A stretch of 64,000 nucleotides of DNA. It comes from Candidula unifasciata (Eukaryota; Mollusca; Gastropoda; Stylommatophora; Geomitridae). The DNA is taken from positions 114,501 through 178,500 of the forward strand of contig CAJHNH020008456.1 of NCBI GenBank assembly GCA_905116865.2, given 5' to 3'. Below are positions 36,585 through 49,346 of this stretch, piece by piece. The position numbers and the translations under genes are program-made. The notes under the pieces were generated by a model. That model ran no database searches. It was not told the origin of the DNA and worked only from the letters and a program-made list of their open reading frames with translations. Numbering within the stretch: the first letter of the stretch is position 1; every line of letters starts with the position of its first letter.

Positions 36585-39500
36585 TGTGTATGTATACAGT
36601 GGTCCCTGTGTGTGTATGTATACAGTGGTCCCTGTGTGTGTATGTATACAGTGGTCTCTGTGTGTGTATGTATACAGTGGTCTCTGTGTGTGTATGTATA
36701 CAATGGTCCCTGTGTGTGTATGTATACAATGGTCTCTGTGTGTGTATGTATACAATGGTCCCTGTGTGTGTATGTATACAATGGTCTCTGTGTGTGTATG
36801 TATACAATGGTCTCTGTGTGTGTATGTATACAGTGGTCCCTGTGTGTGTATGTATACAGTGGTCCCTGTGTGTGTATGTATACAGCAGTCTCTGTGTGTG
36901 TATGTATACAATGGTCTCTGTGTGTGTATGTATACAATGGTCTCTGTGTGTGTATGTATACAATGGTCTCTGTGTGTGTATGTATACAGTGGTCTCTGTG
37001 TGTGTATGTATACAATGGTCCCTGTGTGTGTATGTATACAGCAGTCTCTGTGTGTGTATGTATACAGTGGTCCCTGTGTGTGTATGTATACAGCAGTCTC
37101 TGTGTGTGTATGTATACAATGGTCCCTCTGTGTGTATGTATACATCAGTCTCTGTGTGTGTATGTATACAATGGTCTCTGTGTGTGTATGTATACAGTGG
37201 TCTCTGTGTGTGTATGTATACAATGGTCCCTGTGTGTGTATGTATACAATGGTCTCTGTGTGTGTATGTATACAGTGGTCTCTGTGTGTGTATGTATACA
37301 ATGGTCTCTGTGTGTGTATGTATACAATGGTCTCTGTGTGTGTATGTATACAATGGTCTCTGTGTGTGTATGTATACAATGGTCTCTGTGTGTGTATGTA
37401 TACAATGGTCCCTGTGTGTGTATGTATACAGTGGTCTCTGTGTGTGTATGTATACAATGGTCTCTGTGTGTGTATGTATACAATGGTCCCTGTGTGTGTA
37501 TGTATACAGTGGTCTCTGTGTGTGTATGTATACAATGGTCTCTGTGTGTGTATGTATACAATGGTCCCTGTGTGTGTATGTATACAGCAGTCTCTGTGTG
37601 TGTATGTATACAATGGTCTCTGTGTGTGTATGTATACAGCAGTCTCTGTGTGTGTATGTATACAATGGTCTCTGTGTGTGTATGTATACAGCAGTCTCTG
37701 TGTGTGTATGTATACAGTGGTCTCTGTGTGTGTATGTATACAGTGGTCTCTGTGTGTGTATGTATACAATGGTCCCTGTGTGTGTATGTATACAATGGTC
37801 CCTGTGTGTGTATGTATACAGTGGTCTCTGTGTGTGTATGTATACAATGGTCCCTGTGTGTGTATGTATACAGCAGTCTCTGTGTGTGTATGTATACAGT
37901 GGTCTCTGTGTGTGTATGTATACAATGGTCTCTGTGTGTGTATGTATACAATGGTCTCTGTGTGTGTATGTATACAATGGTCTCTGTGTGTGTATGTATA
38001 CAGTGGTCTCTGTGTGTGTATGTATACAATGGTCTCTGTGTGTGTATGTATACAATGGTCTCTGTGTGTGTATGTATACAGTGGTCTCTGTGTGTGTATG
38101 TATACAATGGTCTCTGTGTGTGTATGTATACAGTGGTCTCTGTGTGTGTATGTATACAATGGTCCCTGTGTGTGTATGTATACAGTGGTCCCTGTGTGTG
38201 TATGTATACAGTGGTCTCTGTGTGTGTATGTATACAATGGTCTCTGTGTGTGTATGTATACACTGGTCCCTGTGTGTGTATGTATACAATGGTCTCTGTG
38301 TGTGTATGTATACAATGGTCTCTGTGTGTGTATGTATACAATGGTCTCTGTGTGTGTATGTATACAATGGTCTCTGTGTGTGTATGTATACAGTGGTCTC
38401 TGTGTGTGTATGTATACAGTGGTCCCTGTGTGTGTATGTATACAGTGGTCCCTGTGTGTGTATGTATACAGTGGTCTCTGTGTGTGTATGTATACAGTGG
38501 TCCCTGTGTGTGTATGTATACAGTGGTCTCTGTGTGTGTATGTATACAGTGGTCTCTGTGTGTGTATGTATACAGCAGTCCCTGTGTGTGTATGTATACA
38601 GCAGTCTCTGTGTGTGTATGTATACAGCAGTCCCTGTGTGTGTATGTATACAGCAGTCTCTGTGTGTGTATGTATACAGCAGTCCCTGTGTGTGTATGTA
38701 TACAGCAGTCTCTGTGTGTGTATGTATACAGTGGTCTCTGTGTGTGTATGTATACAGTGGTCCCTGTGTGTGTATGTATACAGCAGTCCCTGTGTGTGTA
38801 TGTATACAGCAGTCTCTGTGTGTGTATGTATACAGTGGTCTCTGTGTGTGTATGTATACAGCAGTCCCTGTGTGTGTATGTATACAGTGGTCTCTGTGTG
38901 TGTATGTATACAGTGGTCTCTGTGTGTGTATGTATACAATGGTCTCTGTGTGTGTATGTATACAATGGTCCCTGTGTGTGTATGTATACAGTGGTCTCTG
39001 TGTGTGTATGTATACAATGGTCCCTGTGTGTGTATGTATACAGCAGTCCCTGTGTGTGTATGTATACAGCAGTCTCTGTGTGTGTATGTATACAGTGGTC
39101 TCTGTGTGTGTATGTATACAGCAGTCCCTGTGTGTGTATGTATACAGTGGTCTCTGTGTGTGTATGTATACAGTGGTCTCTGTGTGTGTATGTATACAAT
39201 GGTCTCTGTGTGTGTATGTATACAATGGTCCCTGTGTGTGTATGTATACAGTGGTCTCTGTGTGTGTATGTATACAATGGTCTCTGTGTGTGTATGTATA
39301 CAATGGTCCCTGTGTGTGTATGTATACAGTGGTCTCTGTGTGTGTATGTATACAGTGGTCTCTGTGTGTGTATGTATACAGTGGTCTCTGTGTGTGTATG
39401 TATACAATGGTCTCTGTGTGTGTATGTATACAGTGGTCTCTGTGTGTGTATGTATACAATGGTCTGTGTGTGTGTATGTATACAGTGGTCTCTGTGTGTG

Positions 39501-40310
39501 TATGTATACAGTGGTCTCTGTGTGTGTATGTATACAATGGTCTCTGTGTGTGTATGTATACAGCAGTCTCTGTGTGTGTATGTATACAATGGTCTCTGTG
39601 TGTGTATGTATACAGCAGTCTCTGTGTGTGTATGTATACAGCAGTCTCTGTGTGTGTATGTATACAATGGTCTCTGTGTGTGTATGTATACAGTGGTCTC
39701 TGTGTGTGTATGTATACAATGGTCTCTGTGTGTGTATGTATACAGCAGTCTCTGTGTGTGTATGTATACAATGGTCCCTGTGTGTGTATGTATACAATGG
39801 TCTCTGTGTGTGTATGTATACAGTGGTCTCTGTGTGTGTATGTATACAATGGTCTCTGTGTGTGTATGTATACAATGGTCTCTGTGTGTGTATGTATACA
39901 ATGGTCTCTGTGTGTGTATGTATACAGTGGTCCCTGTGTGTGTATGTATACAGTGGTCCCTGTGTGTGTATGTATACAGTGGTCCCTGTGTGTGTATGTA
40001 TACAGTGGTCTCTGTGTGTGTATGTATACAGTGGTCTCTGTGTGTGTATGTATACAGTGGTCCCTGTGTGTGTATGTATACAGTGGTCTCTGTGTGTGTA
40101 TGTATACAATGGTCCCTGTGTGTGCATGTATACAGTGGTCTCTGTGTGTAAACGTGTACAGCGGCCCCTGTGTGTGTATGTGTACAATGGTCTCTGTGTG
40201 TGCATGTGTACAGTGGTCTCTGTGTGTGTACATGTGTACAACAGTCCCTGTGTGTGCATGTGTACAACAGTCCTTGTGTGTATGTGTACAGTGGTCTCTG
40301 TACATGTGTA
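36585..40310. repeat. 26-bp TG-rich minisatellite, about 140 copies
   Basis: Unit of 26 bp containing CTGTGTGTGTATGTATACA and then one of ATGGTC, GTGGTC or GCAGTC. The TG-rich core is 18 nt of strictly alternating purine-pyrimidine. No stop codon occurs in any frame on either strand of the unit, so frames of about 1,040-1,366 codons are open on both strands at once; none is a believable gene. Units decay from about 40140. Confidence 0.97.
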
Positions 40311-40453
40311 TAGCTGTCTGTGTGTACCTATGCACAGCTGTCTCATATGTGTGTACATGTGTTTAAATGTCTGTGTATACATTTTTCTGTCTGTACATGC
40401 GTTCATCAATCTATGTATATATTTGTATGTGTGTACCTGGGCTAACATATCTA

Positions 40454-40459
40454 TTTATT
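40454..40459 (-). promoter_or_regulatory. Candidate poly(A) signal of the zinc-transporter gene
   Basis: TTTATT on the plus strand, AATAAA on the minus strand, 666 bp beyond the stop codon of the SLC30A1-like gene. It is the first canonical hexamer I find downstream of that stop. Its use would give a 3' UTR of about 0.7 kb. Confidence 0.45.
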
Positions 40460-40694
40460 TGCCAGCAGATTTTGCATGTGCGAGATGTGTAAAGGACAAA
40501 TAAGTCTTTTCAAGTCTCAATGAAACAAAGGGGGAAAAAAGACAACCTCTAAATCGCAACTCAACTTGCAAAATTCTTCCTATAAACACATCATGGAAAA
40601 GTCTCAAAGCTTTCAACTGGCAACCAACTGCTCAGACACTGTTAGCCATGTTCGTACATGGTTACGAACGACCACATTAATGTGACTAGTTTTC

Positions 40695-40983
40695 TCTATG
40701 TGGGTTCTGGGGCATCAGTTTGGGCAACAAAAGAACAGACCCACTGCCCATCAACTAGCAGATCTTTAAAGATGACTAATTGAGCGCTTGCAGAAACAGG
40801 ATGTGTCAGGACTGAAAGCTGTAAACAAACAACACTAGGCACCACCATATTATTTAAGGACAAACATAGAAGAGGAGGAGGGGAAAAAGAAGAGGAGGAT
40901 AAGAAAAAAGAAGAAGAGGATGAGGAGGAGGAAGAAGAAGAGGAGGAGGAGGAAGAAGTAGAAGAAGAAAATGATGATGATGA
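40695..40983 (+). mobile_element. SINE-like element B, longest copy
   Basis: The 5' part reads TGTGGGTTCTGGGG then AACAGACCCACTGCCC. The middle is GATGACTAATTGAGCGCTTG, and the 3' part has CAGAAACAGGATGTGTCAGG and GAAAGCTGTAAACAAACAAC. It ends in over 100 bp of GAAGAGGAGG-type tail. It links the 5' fragments (10.3, 18.1, 41.9 kb) and the 3' fragments (5.5, 25.7 kb) into one family. It lies antisense within the probable 3' UTR of the zinc-transporter gene. Confidence 0.75.
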
Positions 40984-41124
40984 CTAGTTTCACAGATAAA
41001 AAATTCAGACAACCTAAAACCCGCCCAAAACATTTACACAACCTGAGCCTGGATATTTCACATTTCTACACTTCACTCACACTGGAAGAAACCATTGGGT
41101 TCTGCTGTACCAGCCCCACTTTGT

Positions 41125-41496
41125 TCAAGTGGACGCTGGTAGAGAATGATCCCCCAGAGTGGTGACATCCCCACAGAGACAAGCCTGAGTACGAGTTCCA
41201 TGTGCTGCGGCAATCACAGCCTTCCTTGTGTCAAACATCTCCAGGACAACCTCATCCCCATCACGGCTGAACTTCATGTCCAGGCTTCGAATGCTTGCCG
41301 CTCCAGGTTGAACACTGTTGCAGTTGTTCATGTTGAAAAATCGTTTGGCCGAGCTGCCGACAGATTTGTCAGTTGAGTTGTTTGCATTGTTTTGTTTGCT
41401 GAGCTTGTCCCCACAACATGTGTTACTCCTGCAGTGCTCTCCGATGCCATCACATACCAGCACACAGGGTTTGTGTTCGGCATGCCGATCATGATA
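41125..41496 (-). CDS. SLC30A1: SLC30A1-like zinc transporter, last coding exon
   Basis: Follows an acceptor CTCACATTGCAG at 41508-41497 and reads 123 codons to a TGA at 41127-41125. The exon begins in phase 0, matching the end of the 49-kb exon. Its start, YHDRHAEHKPCVLVCDGIGE followed by a CxxxxCC cluster, parallels the Cys-rich segment after the IQPEF motif of vertebrate ZnT1. The remainder is Asn/Ser-rich, with RSLDMKFSRDGDEVVLEMFD. This is the cytosolic tail of a plasma-membrane Zn exporter; the Cys pairs may bind Zn, which I infer. Not seen: any stop or frameshift. The family assignment rests mainly on the 49-kb exon; this exon is tied to it by phase, order and the Cys pattern. Confidence 0.75.
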   Translation of the reverse strand, partial: YHDRHAEHKPCVLVCDGIGEHCRSNTCCGDKLSKQNNANNSTDKSVGSSAKRFFNMNNCNSVQPGAASIRSLDMKFSRDGDEVVLEMFDTRKAVIAAAHGTRTQACLCGDVTTLGDHSLPAST

Positions 41497-41508
41497 CTGC
41501 AATGTGAG

Positions 41509-41930
41509 CTCACATTATTGCAAAGATACAATTATCAGAATTAACAATATTGGTGAGATAATATTATTAGAATTCACAATATCAGCGATATAAAATTATT
41601 AGAAATCAAATTATCAGCAACAAAACACGTAGAATTCACATCATCAGTGAAATTCCACAATTAGAATTCAACCCTAATATGTGAAGCAGTGGTGGATTAT
41701 CACAGTCTTAAGAGAATAGCTCTGCAAAGAGTGACCAGGAAATCTGGTTTATGATCAGTGCTCAAGGGAAAGGTGAGACGGACATACTTCTTCTTTGTTT
41801 AACATCTGTAAGCTCCATTTGGTCTTAAGGTTTGTGCCAGGGCCTGAGTTTTGTGTGTACATACATTTCACCTGCTTATTTGTGTGCAGTTGGTTGTTGT
41901 TTGCCACTCAGGTAATCCATCTTTGAAGGA
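41509..41930. other. Intron sequence next to the last exon, degenerate repeats
   Basis: AT-rich, with irregular recurrences of AGAATTCACA and ATCAG at 30-45 bp spacing between 41530 and 41670. No further exon recognised. Confidence 0.5.
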
Positions 41931-42011
41931 AGCTCTTAATTAGTCGCCTCTTAAGACAAGTTTTTGTTTTTGTTTTTTTGGAGGCAGTTGGTCTATTCTT
42001 GTTTTTTTTTC
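41931..42011 (-). mobile_element. SINE-like element B, middle fragment
   Basis: On the minus strand reads ACAAGAATAGACCAACTGCC, then CTTGTCTTAAGAGGCGACTA and ATTAAGAGCTT. These match the middle of the 40.7-kb copy and the 10.3-kb copy. Located in the last intron of the zinc-transporter gene. Confidence 0.65.
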
Positions 42012-42323
42012 TGACTTTCCACTTTAGCTTACAGTTGGTGAACAAAGAAGAAGTAGCAACTGGGGTAGAGTCGAATATTATAATAACTGGATGAGACACA
42101 AGGAGATGAGAAACGTATATTATGTAAACAGGCATCAACAATTACCATGCCGGCTGTTTGGTATAGAAAGAGTTACTATTATGTTAATGGGCACAAAAAG
42201 AAATAGTCTGAAAAGCTGAAACATTGAGGGTGATTGTGGACTGCAGCCTGGTGTATCCATTTCATATTTTGTAACTACAGCAGTGCCAGTGAGGAAGCCA
42301 AAGAGATGCGCGGTCAATGAACA

Positions 42324-42617
42324 ATGATGAGAACAACTTGGAAAGATAAACACAAATGTGTAATGAAAGGTAATGCCCAACAAGGAAAACTGGTTATCAG
42401 TGTTAAAAGAAAACAACCACATTTTTTTGGACACATCATGGGAAATGGGAAAACGAGAGTACACTTGATGGCAGAAATGTTGGAGTGGAAGAGACGCAGA
42501 GAAAGATAAGGTGTTAAATATTTTGGCATCATGGCACAGAGGGATATGCGTAATAAAAAATGCTGCACATGAGAGAGAAGAGAAAACAGATATGGTTACC
42601 AACAGCATCAACTATAA
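42324..42617 (+). mobile_element. LINE C-terminal remnant, frameshifted
   Basis: The frame 42324-42509 reads MRTTWKDK, VKRKQPHFFGHIMGNGKTRV and EMLEWKRRRER, matching the terminal region of LINE ORF2. After a frameshift near 42505 the other frame continues KVLNILASWHRGICVIKNAA and REEKTDMVTNSIN. No RT catalytic motifs remain. Inserted in the last intron, antisense to the zinc-transporter gene. The 158-codon minus frame here is its shadow. Confidence 0.7.
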
Positions 42618-42689
42618 GAAGAAGCCTGTGAGAAGGCAGAGCACTGAACACTATACCTTGCACAGAAACAACACTGATGGCACTGTACT

Positions 42690-45600
42690 ATACAATGGAC
42701 TAACAGTAATTATCATCTGACACTGGTCTTCAAATACCATATCATAGGATGGACTAACAGTAATTATCATCTGACACTGGTCTTCAAATACCATATCATA
42801 GGATGGACTAACAGTAATTATCATCTGACACTGGTCTTCAAATACCATATCATAGGATGGACTAACAGTAATTATCATCTGACACTGGTCTTCAAATACC
42901 ATATCATAGGATGGACTAACAGTAATTATCATCTGACACTGGTCTTCAAATACCATATCATAGGATGGACTAACAGTAATTATCATCTGACACTGGTCTT
43001 CAAATACCATACCATACAATGGACTAACAATAATTATCATCTGACACTGGTCTTCAAATACCATATCATAGGATGGACTAACAGTAATTATCATCTGACA
43101 CTGGTCTTCAAATACCATATCATAGGATGGACTAACAGTAATTATCATCTGACACTGGTCTTCAAATACCATATCATAGGATGGACTAACAGTAATTATC
43201 ATCTGACACTGGTCTTCAAATACCATATCATAGGATGGACTAACAGTAATTATCATCTGACACTGGTCTTCAAATACCATATCATAGGATGGACTAACAG
43301 TAATTATCATCTGACACTGGTCTTCAAATACCATACCATACAATGGACTAACAATAATTATCATCTGACACTGGTCTTCAAATACCATATCATAGGATGG
43401 ACTAACAGTAATTATCATCTGACACTGGTCTTCAAATACCATATCATAGGATGGACTAACAGTAATTATCATCTGACACTGGTCTTCAAATACCATATCA
43501 TAGGATGGACTAACAGTAATTATCATCTGACACTGGTCTTCAAATACCATACCATACAATGGACTAACAATAATTATCATCTGACACTGGTCTTCAAATA
43601 CCATATCATACGATGGACTAACAGTAATTATCATCTGACACTGGTCTTCAAATACCATACCATACAATGGACTAACAATAATTATCATCTGACACTGGTC
43701 TTCAAATACCATACCATACAATGGACTAACAGTAATTATCATCTGACACTGGTCTTCAAATACCATACCATACAATGGACTAACAATAATTATCATCTGA
43801 CACTGGTCTTCAAATACCATATCATAGGATGGACTAACAGTAATTATCATCTGACACTGGTCTTCAAATACCATATCATAGGATGGACTAACAGTAATTA
43901 TCATCTGACACTGGTCTTCAAATACCATACCATACGATGGACTAACAGTAATTATCATCTGACACTGGTCTTCAAATACCATACCATACGATGGACTAAC
44001 AGTAATTATCATCTGACACTGGTCTTCAAATACCATACCATACGATGGACTAACAGTAATTATCATCTGACACTGGTCTTCAAATACCATACCATACGAT
44101 GGACTAACAGTAATTATCATCTGACACTGGTCTTCAAATACCATACCATACGATGGACTAACAGTAATTATCATCTGACACTGGTCTTCAAATACCATAC
44201 CATACGATGGACTAACAGTAATTATCATCTGACACTGGTCTTCAAATACCATACCATACAATGGACTAACAGTAATTATCATCTGACACTGGTCTTCAAA
44301 TACCATACCATACGATGGACTAACAGTAATTATCATCTGTCACTGGTCTTCAAATATTATACCATACGATGGACTAACAGTAATTATCATCTGTCACTGG
44401 TCTTCAAATATTATACCATACGATGGACTAACAGTAATTATCATCTGACACTGGTCTTCAAATACCATACCATACGATGGACTAACAGTAATTATCATCT
44501 GTCACTGGTCTTCAAATATTATACCATACGATGGACTAACAGTAATTATCATCTGACACTGGTCTTCAAATACCATACCATACGATGGACTAACAGTAAT
44601 TATCATCTGTCACTGGTCTTCAAATATTATACCATACAATGGACTAACAGTAATTATCATCTGACACTGGTCTTCAAATACCATACCATACGATGGACTA
44701 ACAGTAATTATCATATGTCACTGGTCTTCAAATATTATACCATACAATGGACTAACAGTAATTATCATCTGACACTGGTCTTCAAATACCATACCATACG
44801 ATGGACTAACAGTAATTATCATCTGTCACTGGTCTTCAAATATTATACCATACAATGGACTAACAGTAATTATCATCTGACACTGGTCTTCAAATACCAT
44901 ACCATACGATGGACTAACAGTAATTATCATATGTCACTGGTCTTCAAATACCATACCATACGATGGACTAACAGTAATTATCATATGACACTGGTCTTCA
45001 AATACCATACCATACAATGGACTAACAGTAATTATCATCTGACACTGGTCTTCAAATACCATACCATACAATGGACTAACAGTAATTATCATCTGACACT
45101 GGTCTTCAAATACCATACCATACGATGGACTAACAGTAATTATCATCTGTCACTGGTCTTCAAATACCATACCATACGATGGACTAACAGTAATTATCAT
45201 ATGACACTGGTCTTCAAATACCATACCATACAATGGACTAACAGTAATTATCATCTGACACTGGTCTTCAAATACCATACCATACAATGGACTAACAGTA
45301 ATTATCATCTGACACTGGTCTTCAAATACCATACCATACAATGGACTATCAGTAATTATCATCTGACACTGGTCTTCAAATATTATACCACACAATGGAC
45401 TAACAATAATTATCATCTGACACTGGTCTTCAAATACCATACCATACAATGGACTAACAATAATTATCATCTGACACTGGTCTTCAAATACCATACCATA
45501 CAATGGACTAACAATAATTATCATCTGACACTGGTCTTCAAATACCATACCATACAATGGACTAACAGTAATTATCATCTGACACTGGTCTTCAAATACC

Positions 45601-47790
45601 ATACCATACGATGGACTAACAATAATTATCATCTGTCACTGGTCTTCAAATACCATACCATACAATGGACTAACAGTAATTATCATCTGTCACTGGTCTT
45701 CAAATATTATACCATACAATGGACTAACAGTAATTATCATCTGTCACTGGTCTTTAAATACCATAAAATACGATGGACTAACAGTAATTATCATCCATCA
45801 CTGGTCTTCAAATATTATACCATACAATGGACTAACAGTAATTATCATCTGACACTGGTCTTCAAATATTATACCATACGATGGACTAACAGTAATTATC
45901 ATCTGTCACTGGTCTTCAAATATTATACCATACGATGGACTAACAGTAATTATGATCTGACACTAATGGCACTGTACCATACGATGGACTAACAGTAATT
46001 ATCATCTGACACTGGTCTTGAAATACCATACCATACAATGGACTAACAGTAATTATCATCTGTCACTGGTCTTCAAATATTATACCATACGATGGACTAA
46101 CAGTAATTATCATCTGTCACTGGTCTTCAAATATTATACCATACGATGGACTAACAATAATTATCATCTGTCACTGGTCTTCAAATATTATACCATACGA
46201 TGGACTAACAATAATTATCATCTGACACTGGTCTTCAAATACCATACCATACAATGGACTAACAATAATTATCATCTGACACTGGTCTTCAAATACCATA
46301 CCATACAATGGACTAACAGTAATTATCATCTGACACTGGTCTTCAAATATTATACCATACAATGGACTAACAGTAATTATCATCCATCACTGGTCTTCAA
46401 ATACCATACCATACAATGGACTAACAGTAATTATCATATGACACTGGTCTTCAAATACCATACCATACGATGGACTAACAGTAATTATCATCTGACACTG
46501 GTCTTCAAATATTATACCACACAATGGACTAACAATAATTATCATCTGACACTGGTCTTCAAATACCATACCATACAATGGACTAACAATAATTATCATC
46601 TGACACTGGTCTTCAAATACCATACCATACAATGGACTAACAGTAATTATCATCTGACACTGGTCTTCAAATATTATACCATACAATGGACTAACAGTAA
46701 TTATCATCCATCACTGGTCTTCAAATACCATACCATACAATGGACTAACAGTAATTATCATATGACACTGGTCTTCAAATACCATACCATACGATGGACT
46801 AACAGTAATTATCATCTGACACTGGTCTTCAAATATTATACCACACAATGGACTAACAATAATTATCATCTGACACTGGTCTTCAAATACCATACCATAC
46901 AATGGACTAACAATAATTATCATCTGACACTGGTCTTCAAATACCATACCATACAATGGACTAACAGTAATTATCATCTGACACTGGTCTTCAAATACCA
47001 TACCATACAATGGACTAACAGTAATTATCATCTGACACTGGTCTTCAAATACCATAAAATACGATGGACTAACAGTAATTATCATCTGACACTGGTCTTC
47101 AAATACCATACCATATAATGGACTAACAATAATTATCATCTGACACTGGTCTTCAAATACCATACCATACAATGGACTAACAGTAATTATCATCTGACAC
47201 TGGTCTTCAAATACCATAAAATACGATGGACTAACAGTAATTATCATCTGACACTGGTCTTCAAATACCATACCATACAATGGACTAACAATAATTATCA
47301 TCTGACACTGGTCTTCAAATACCATACCATACAATGGACTAACAGTAATTATCATCTGACACTGGTCTTCAAATACCATACCATACAATGGACTAACAGT
47401 AATTATCATCTGACACTGGTCTTTAAATACCATAAAATACGATGGACTAACAGTAATTATCATCCATCACTGGTCTTCAAATACCATACCATACAATGGA
47501 CTAACAGTAATTATCATCTGACACTGGTCTTCAAATACCATACCATACAATGGACTAACAATAATTATCATCCATCACTGGTCTTCAAATATTATACCAT
47601 ACAATGGACTAACAATAATTATCATCCATCACTGGTCTTCAAATATTATACCATACAATGGACTAATAATAATTATCATCCGTCACTGGTCTTCAAATAC
47701 TATACCATACGATGGACACAATAATTATCATCTGTCACTGGTCTTCAAATACCATAACATATGATGCACTAACAGTAATTATCATACGTC
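42690..47790. repeat. 54-bp minisatellite, about 95 copies, intronic
   Basis: A 5.1-kb array with a 54-bp unit containing GACTAACAGTAATTATCATC and CACTGGTCTTCAAATA. Variants (CATATCATAGG, CATACCATACG, TATTATACCATAC, CATAAAATACG; CATCTG, CATATG, CATCCA) are arranged in blocks. A six-unit block (324 bp) beginning CATCCATCAC is duplicated at 46381 and 46705. Since 54 is divisible by three, frames of up to 561 codons are open; they are artefacts. It fills most of the last intron. Confidence 0.97.
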
Positions 47791-49157
47791 ACTGGTCTTC
47801 TCACATTATGTTAAGATATGATTTTAGAGAAGAATATTAATAACACTCAGGAGTCACAAACCAGTTACGCAGATGTTCTTACAGACTCGATTAGATGAAG
47901 GTTTGTCCTACACATTAGACATAAATAACACTGTTTAGCCTTACATAACAGAAAAACAAGAATATTTGGTAATAATTGACAGGTAAGAGGCAGAAAGTAA
48001 CAAAGAGAACAGACACTAAACAGATTTGTACTGAGGCATTGAAAGATATCAATACATGAATAGACAATCAGAGTAAGAGTAACAGTTAGCAGTGAAAAGT
48101 TAAACCATGTCAGTCAGCACTTTATGAGACGGCCTTGCTACTTTTACTAACCCTTTTTTAAAACGTATGCTGCAATGGCCAATCATAACTTGATTCTATT
48201 AGCCATTAACCAGTGGAACAGAACCATGAAGAACTACTCAAACAATTATTAATAAACCAGACATTCATTAAAATATAAAAATTTAAATATATTACAGAAT
48301 CACATAAATGTAGCTTTGGGAAAGGAAAAAACCAAACAAAACTCAAGTGAATCAAAAGGTGAGGACAAGTCATTGGCGCTGGAAGGACACAGTGAAAAAA
48401 ATTAAACAATAATATAACTAGAAAGCCCTTGCACTTGAACCTGCTGGGCAAAGAAAGAAAAAGGAGACCAAAGATATATGTGACAAGAGAAATTCATACA
48501 GGTGTATAAGATGGAAAGACTCAGTCTTAGTCGAGGTTTCAACCTCACTGCAATCGGGTCACCCCATACTTGCTCTGTTCCTGTGCCAGTAACCATCAAA
48601 TAGAATGTCCCTCACTGTCTCATTTGAAAAACTAAGGAACAAACAGTTAGTCGAGGCATAATCCAAAAATGTGCATGTGCAGTAAATCCATACAGCAGTT
48701 ACTAGAGGCACCAAAGCTAACAGTTGCCGCCAGAAATGCAGTTTGTTGATGGAAGCAGTCAGTCACAATGATTTGGCTATTCACACATAAAATTATAACA
48801 TATTGTATTTCACCAGCCTAAAAAGTTAACCGGCTACCAGTCAAACTGAATACCACAAACCAGCCGCTACACAAATGAAAGGCATTCCACATGGAGAAAA
48901 CACAGCTCACAGTGCTGCAATAAGCACTCAACTGTAGCTCAGGCACCGAAACCACAGACTTCCGTCAATATGTGAAAACTGCATTAGCAAAGTCCTGTCG
49001 GAAGCAAAAATAACTTAAAGATTCTGTCATGTCTAGTCCTCCAGTTTGGACCGGAAGTCATACAGAATGGGCTGCATGTGATGGCAAACAGCTGATATTC
49101 TACTGGTTGATAAAGGGGTTTTGACAAAATAGATTGGCACAGCAGCAACAAAACATC
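47791..49157. other. Intron sequence, no exon seen
   Basis: Unique-looking AT-rich sequence between the 54-bp array and the splice donor of the 49-kb exon. No coding or mobile-element signature recognised. Confidence 0.5.
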
Positions 49158-49163
49158 ACTTAC

Positions 49164-49346
49164 ATCGATAAATTCTGGTTGGATGGTGGTGGAATGTATG
49201 CCAGATTTATGAAACAGTTTTTTAATATTTGCCGCCAGGGTCATGTACTCCTCAATGCCATGACAGCGAATGTGCGCTGAGGCTATGATTCTGTTTCCTG
49301 CCAGTTGCCAAATATGGCACTCATGAACTCCATAGATGCCCTCCAT
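49164..49346 (-). CDS. SLC30A1: SLC30A1-like zinc transporter, C-terminal-domain exon
   Basis: A 183-nt, phase-0 exon of 61 codons. It starts MEGIYGVHECHIWQLAG and contains NRIIASAHIRC, EEYMTLAANIKKLFHKSG and IHSTTIQPEFID. This closely follows the cytosolic C-terminal domain of vertebrate ZnT1 (the VHE-HVWQLAG and TTIQPEF motifs). The family is the cation diffusion facilitators, which export Zn from the cytosol; the ferredoxin-like C-terminal domain dimerises and senses metal. Splice sites: acceptor CTGTCTCTCCCCAG before 49346 and donor GTAAGT at 49163-49158. Oddity: the acceptor and first 34 nt of this exon are the founder of the 65-bp array immediately upstream in gene sense. SLC30A10 is the next-best family match. 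Confidence 0.92.

Noticed and set aside
36307..40503. Giant overlapping open frames (1,040-1,366 codons) on both strands
   Set aside because: They translate a 26-bp repeat that lacks stops in all six frames; no unique domain, splice signal or start context supports any of them.
42135..42611. 158-codon minus frame
   Set aside because: Antisense shadow of the LINE remnant at 42324-42617.
42651..47463. Frames of 106-561 codons in the 54-bp array
   Set aside because: Period divisible by three, and equally open on both strands; location is inside an intron.
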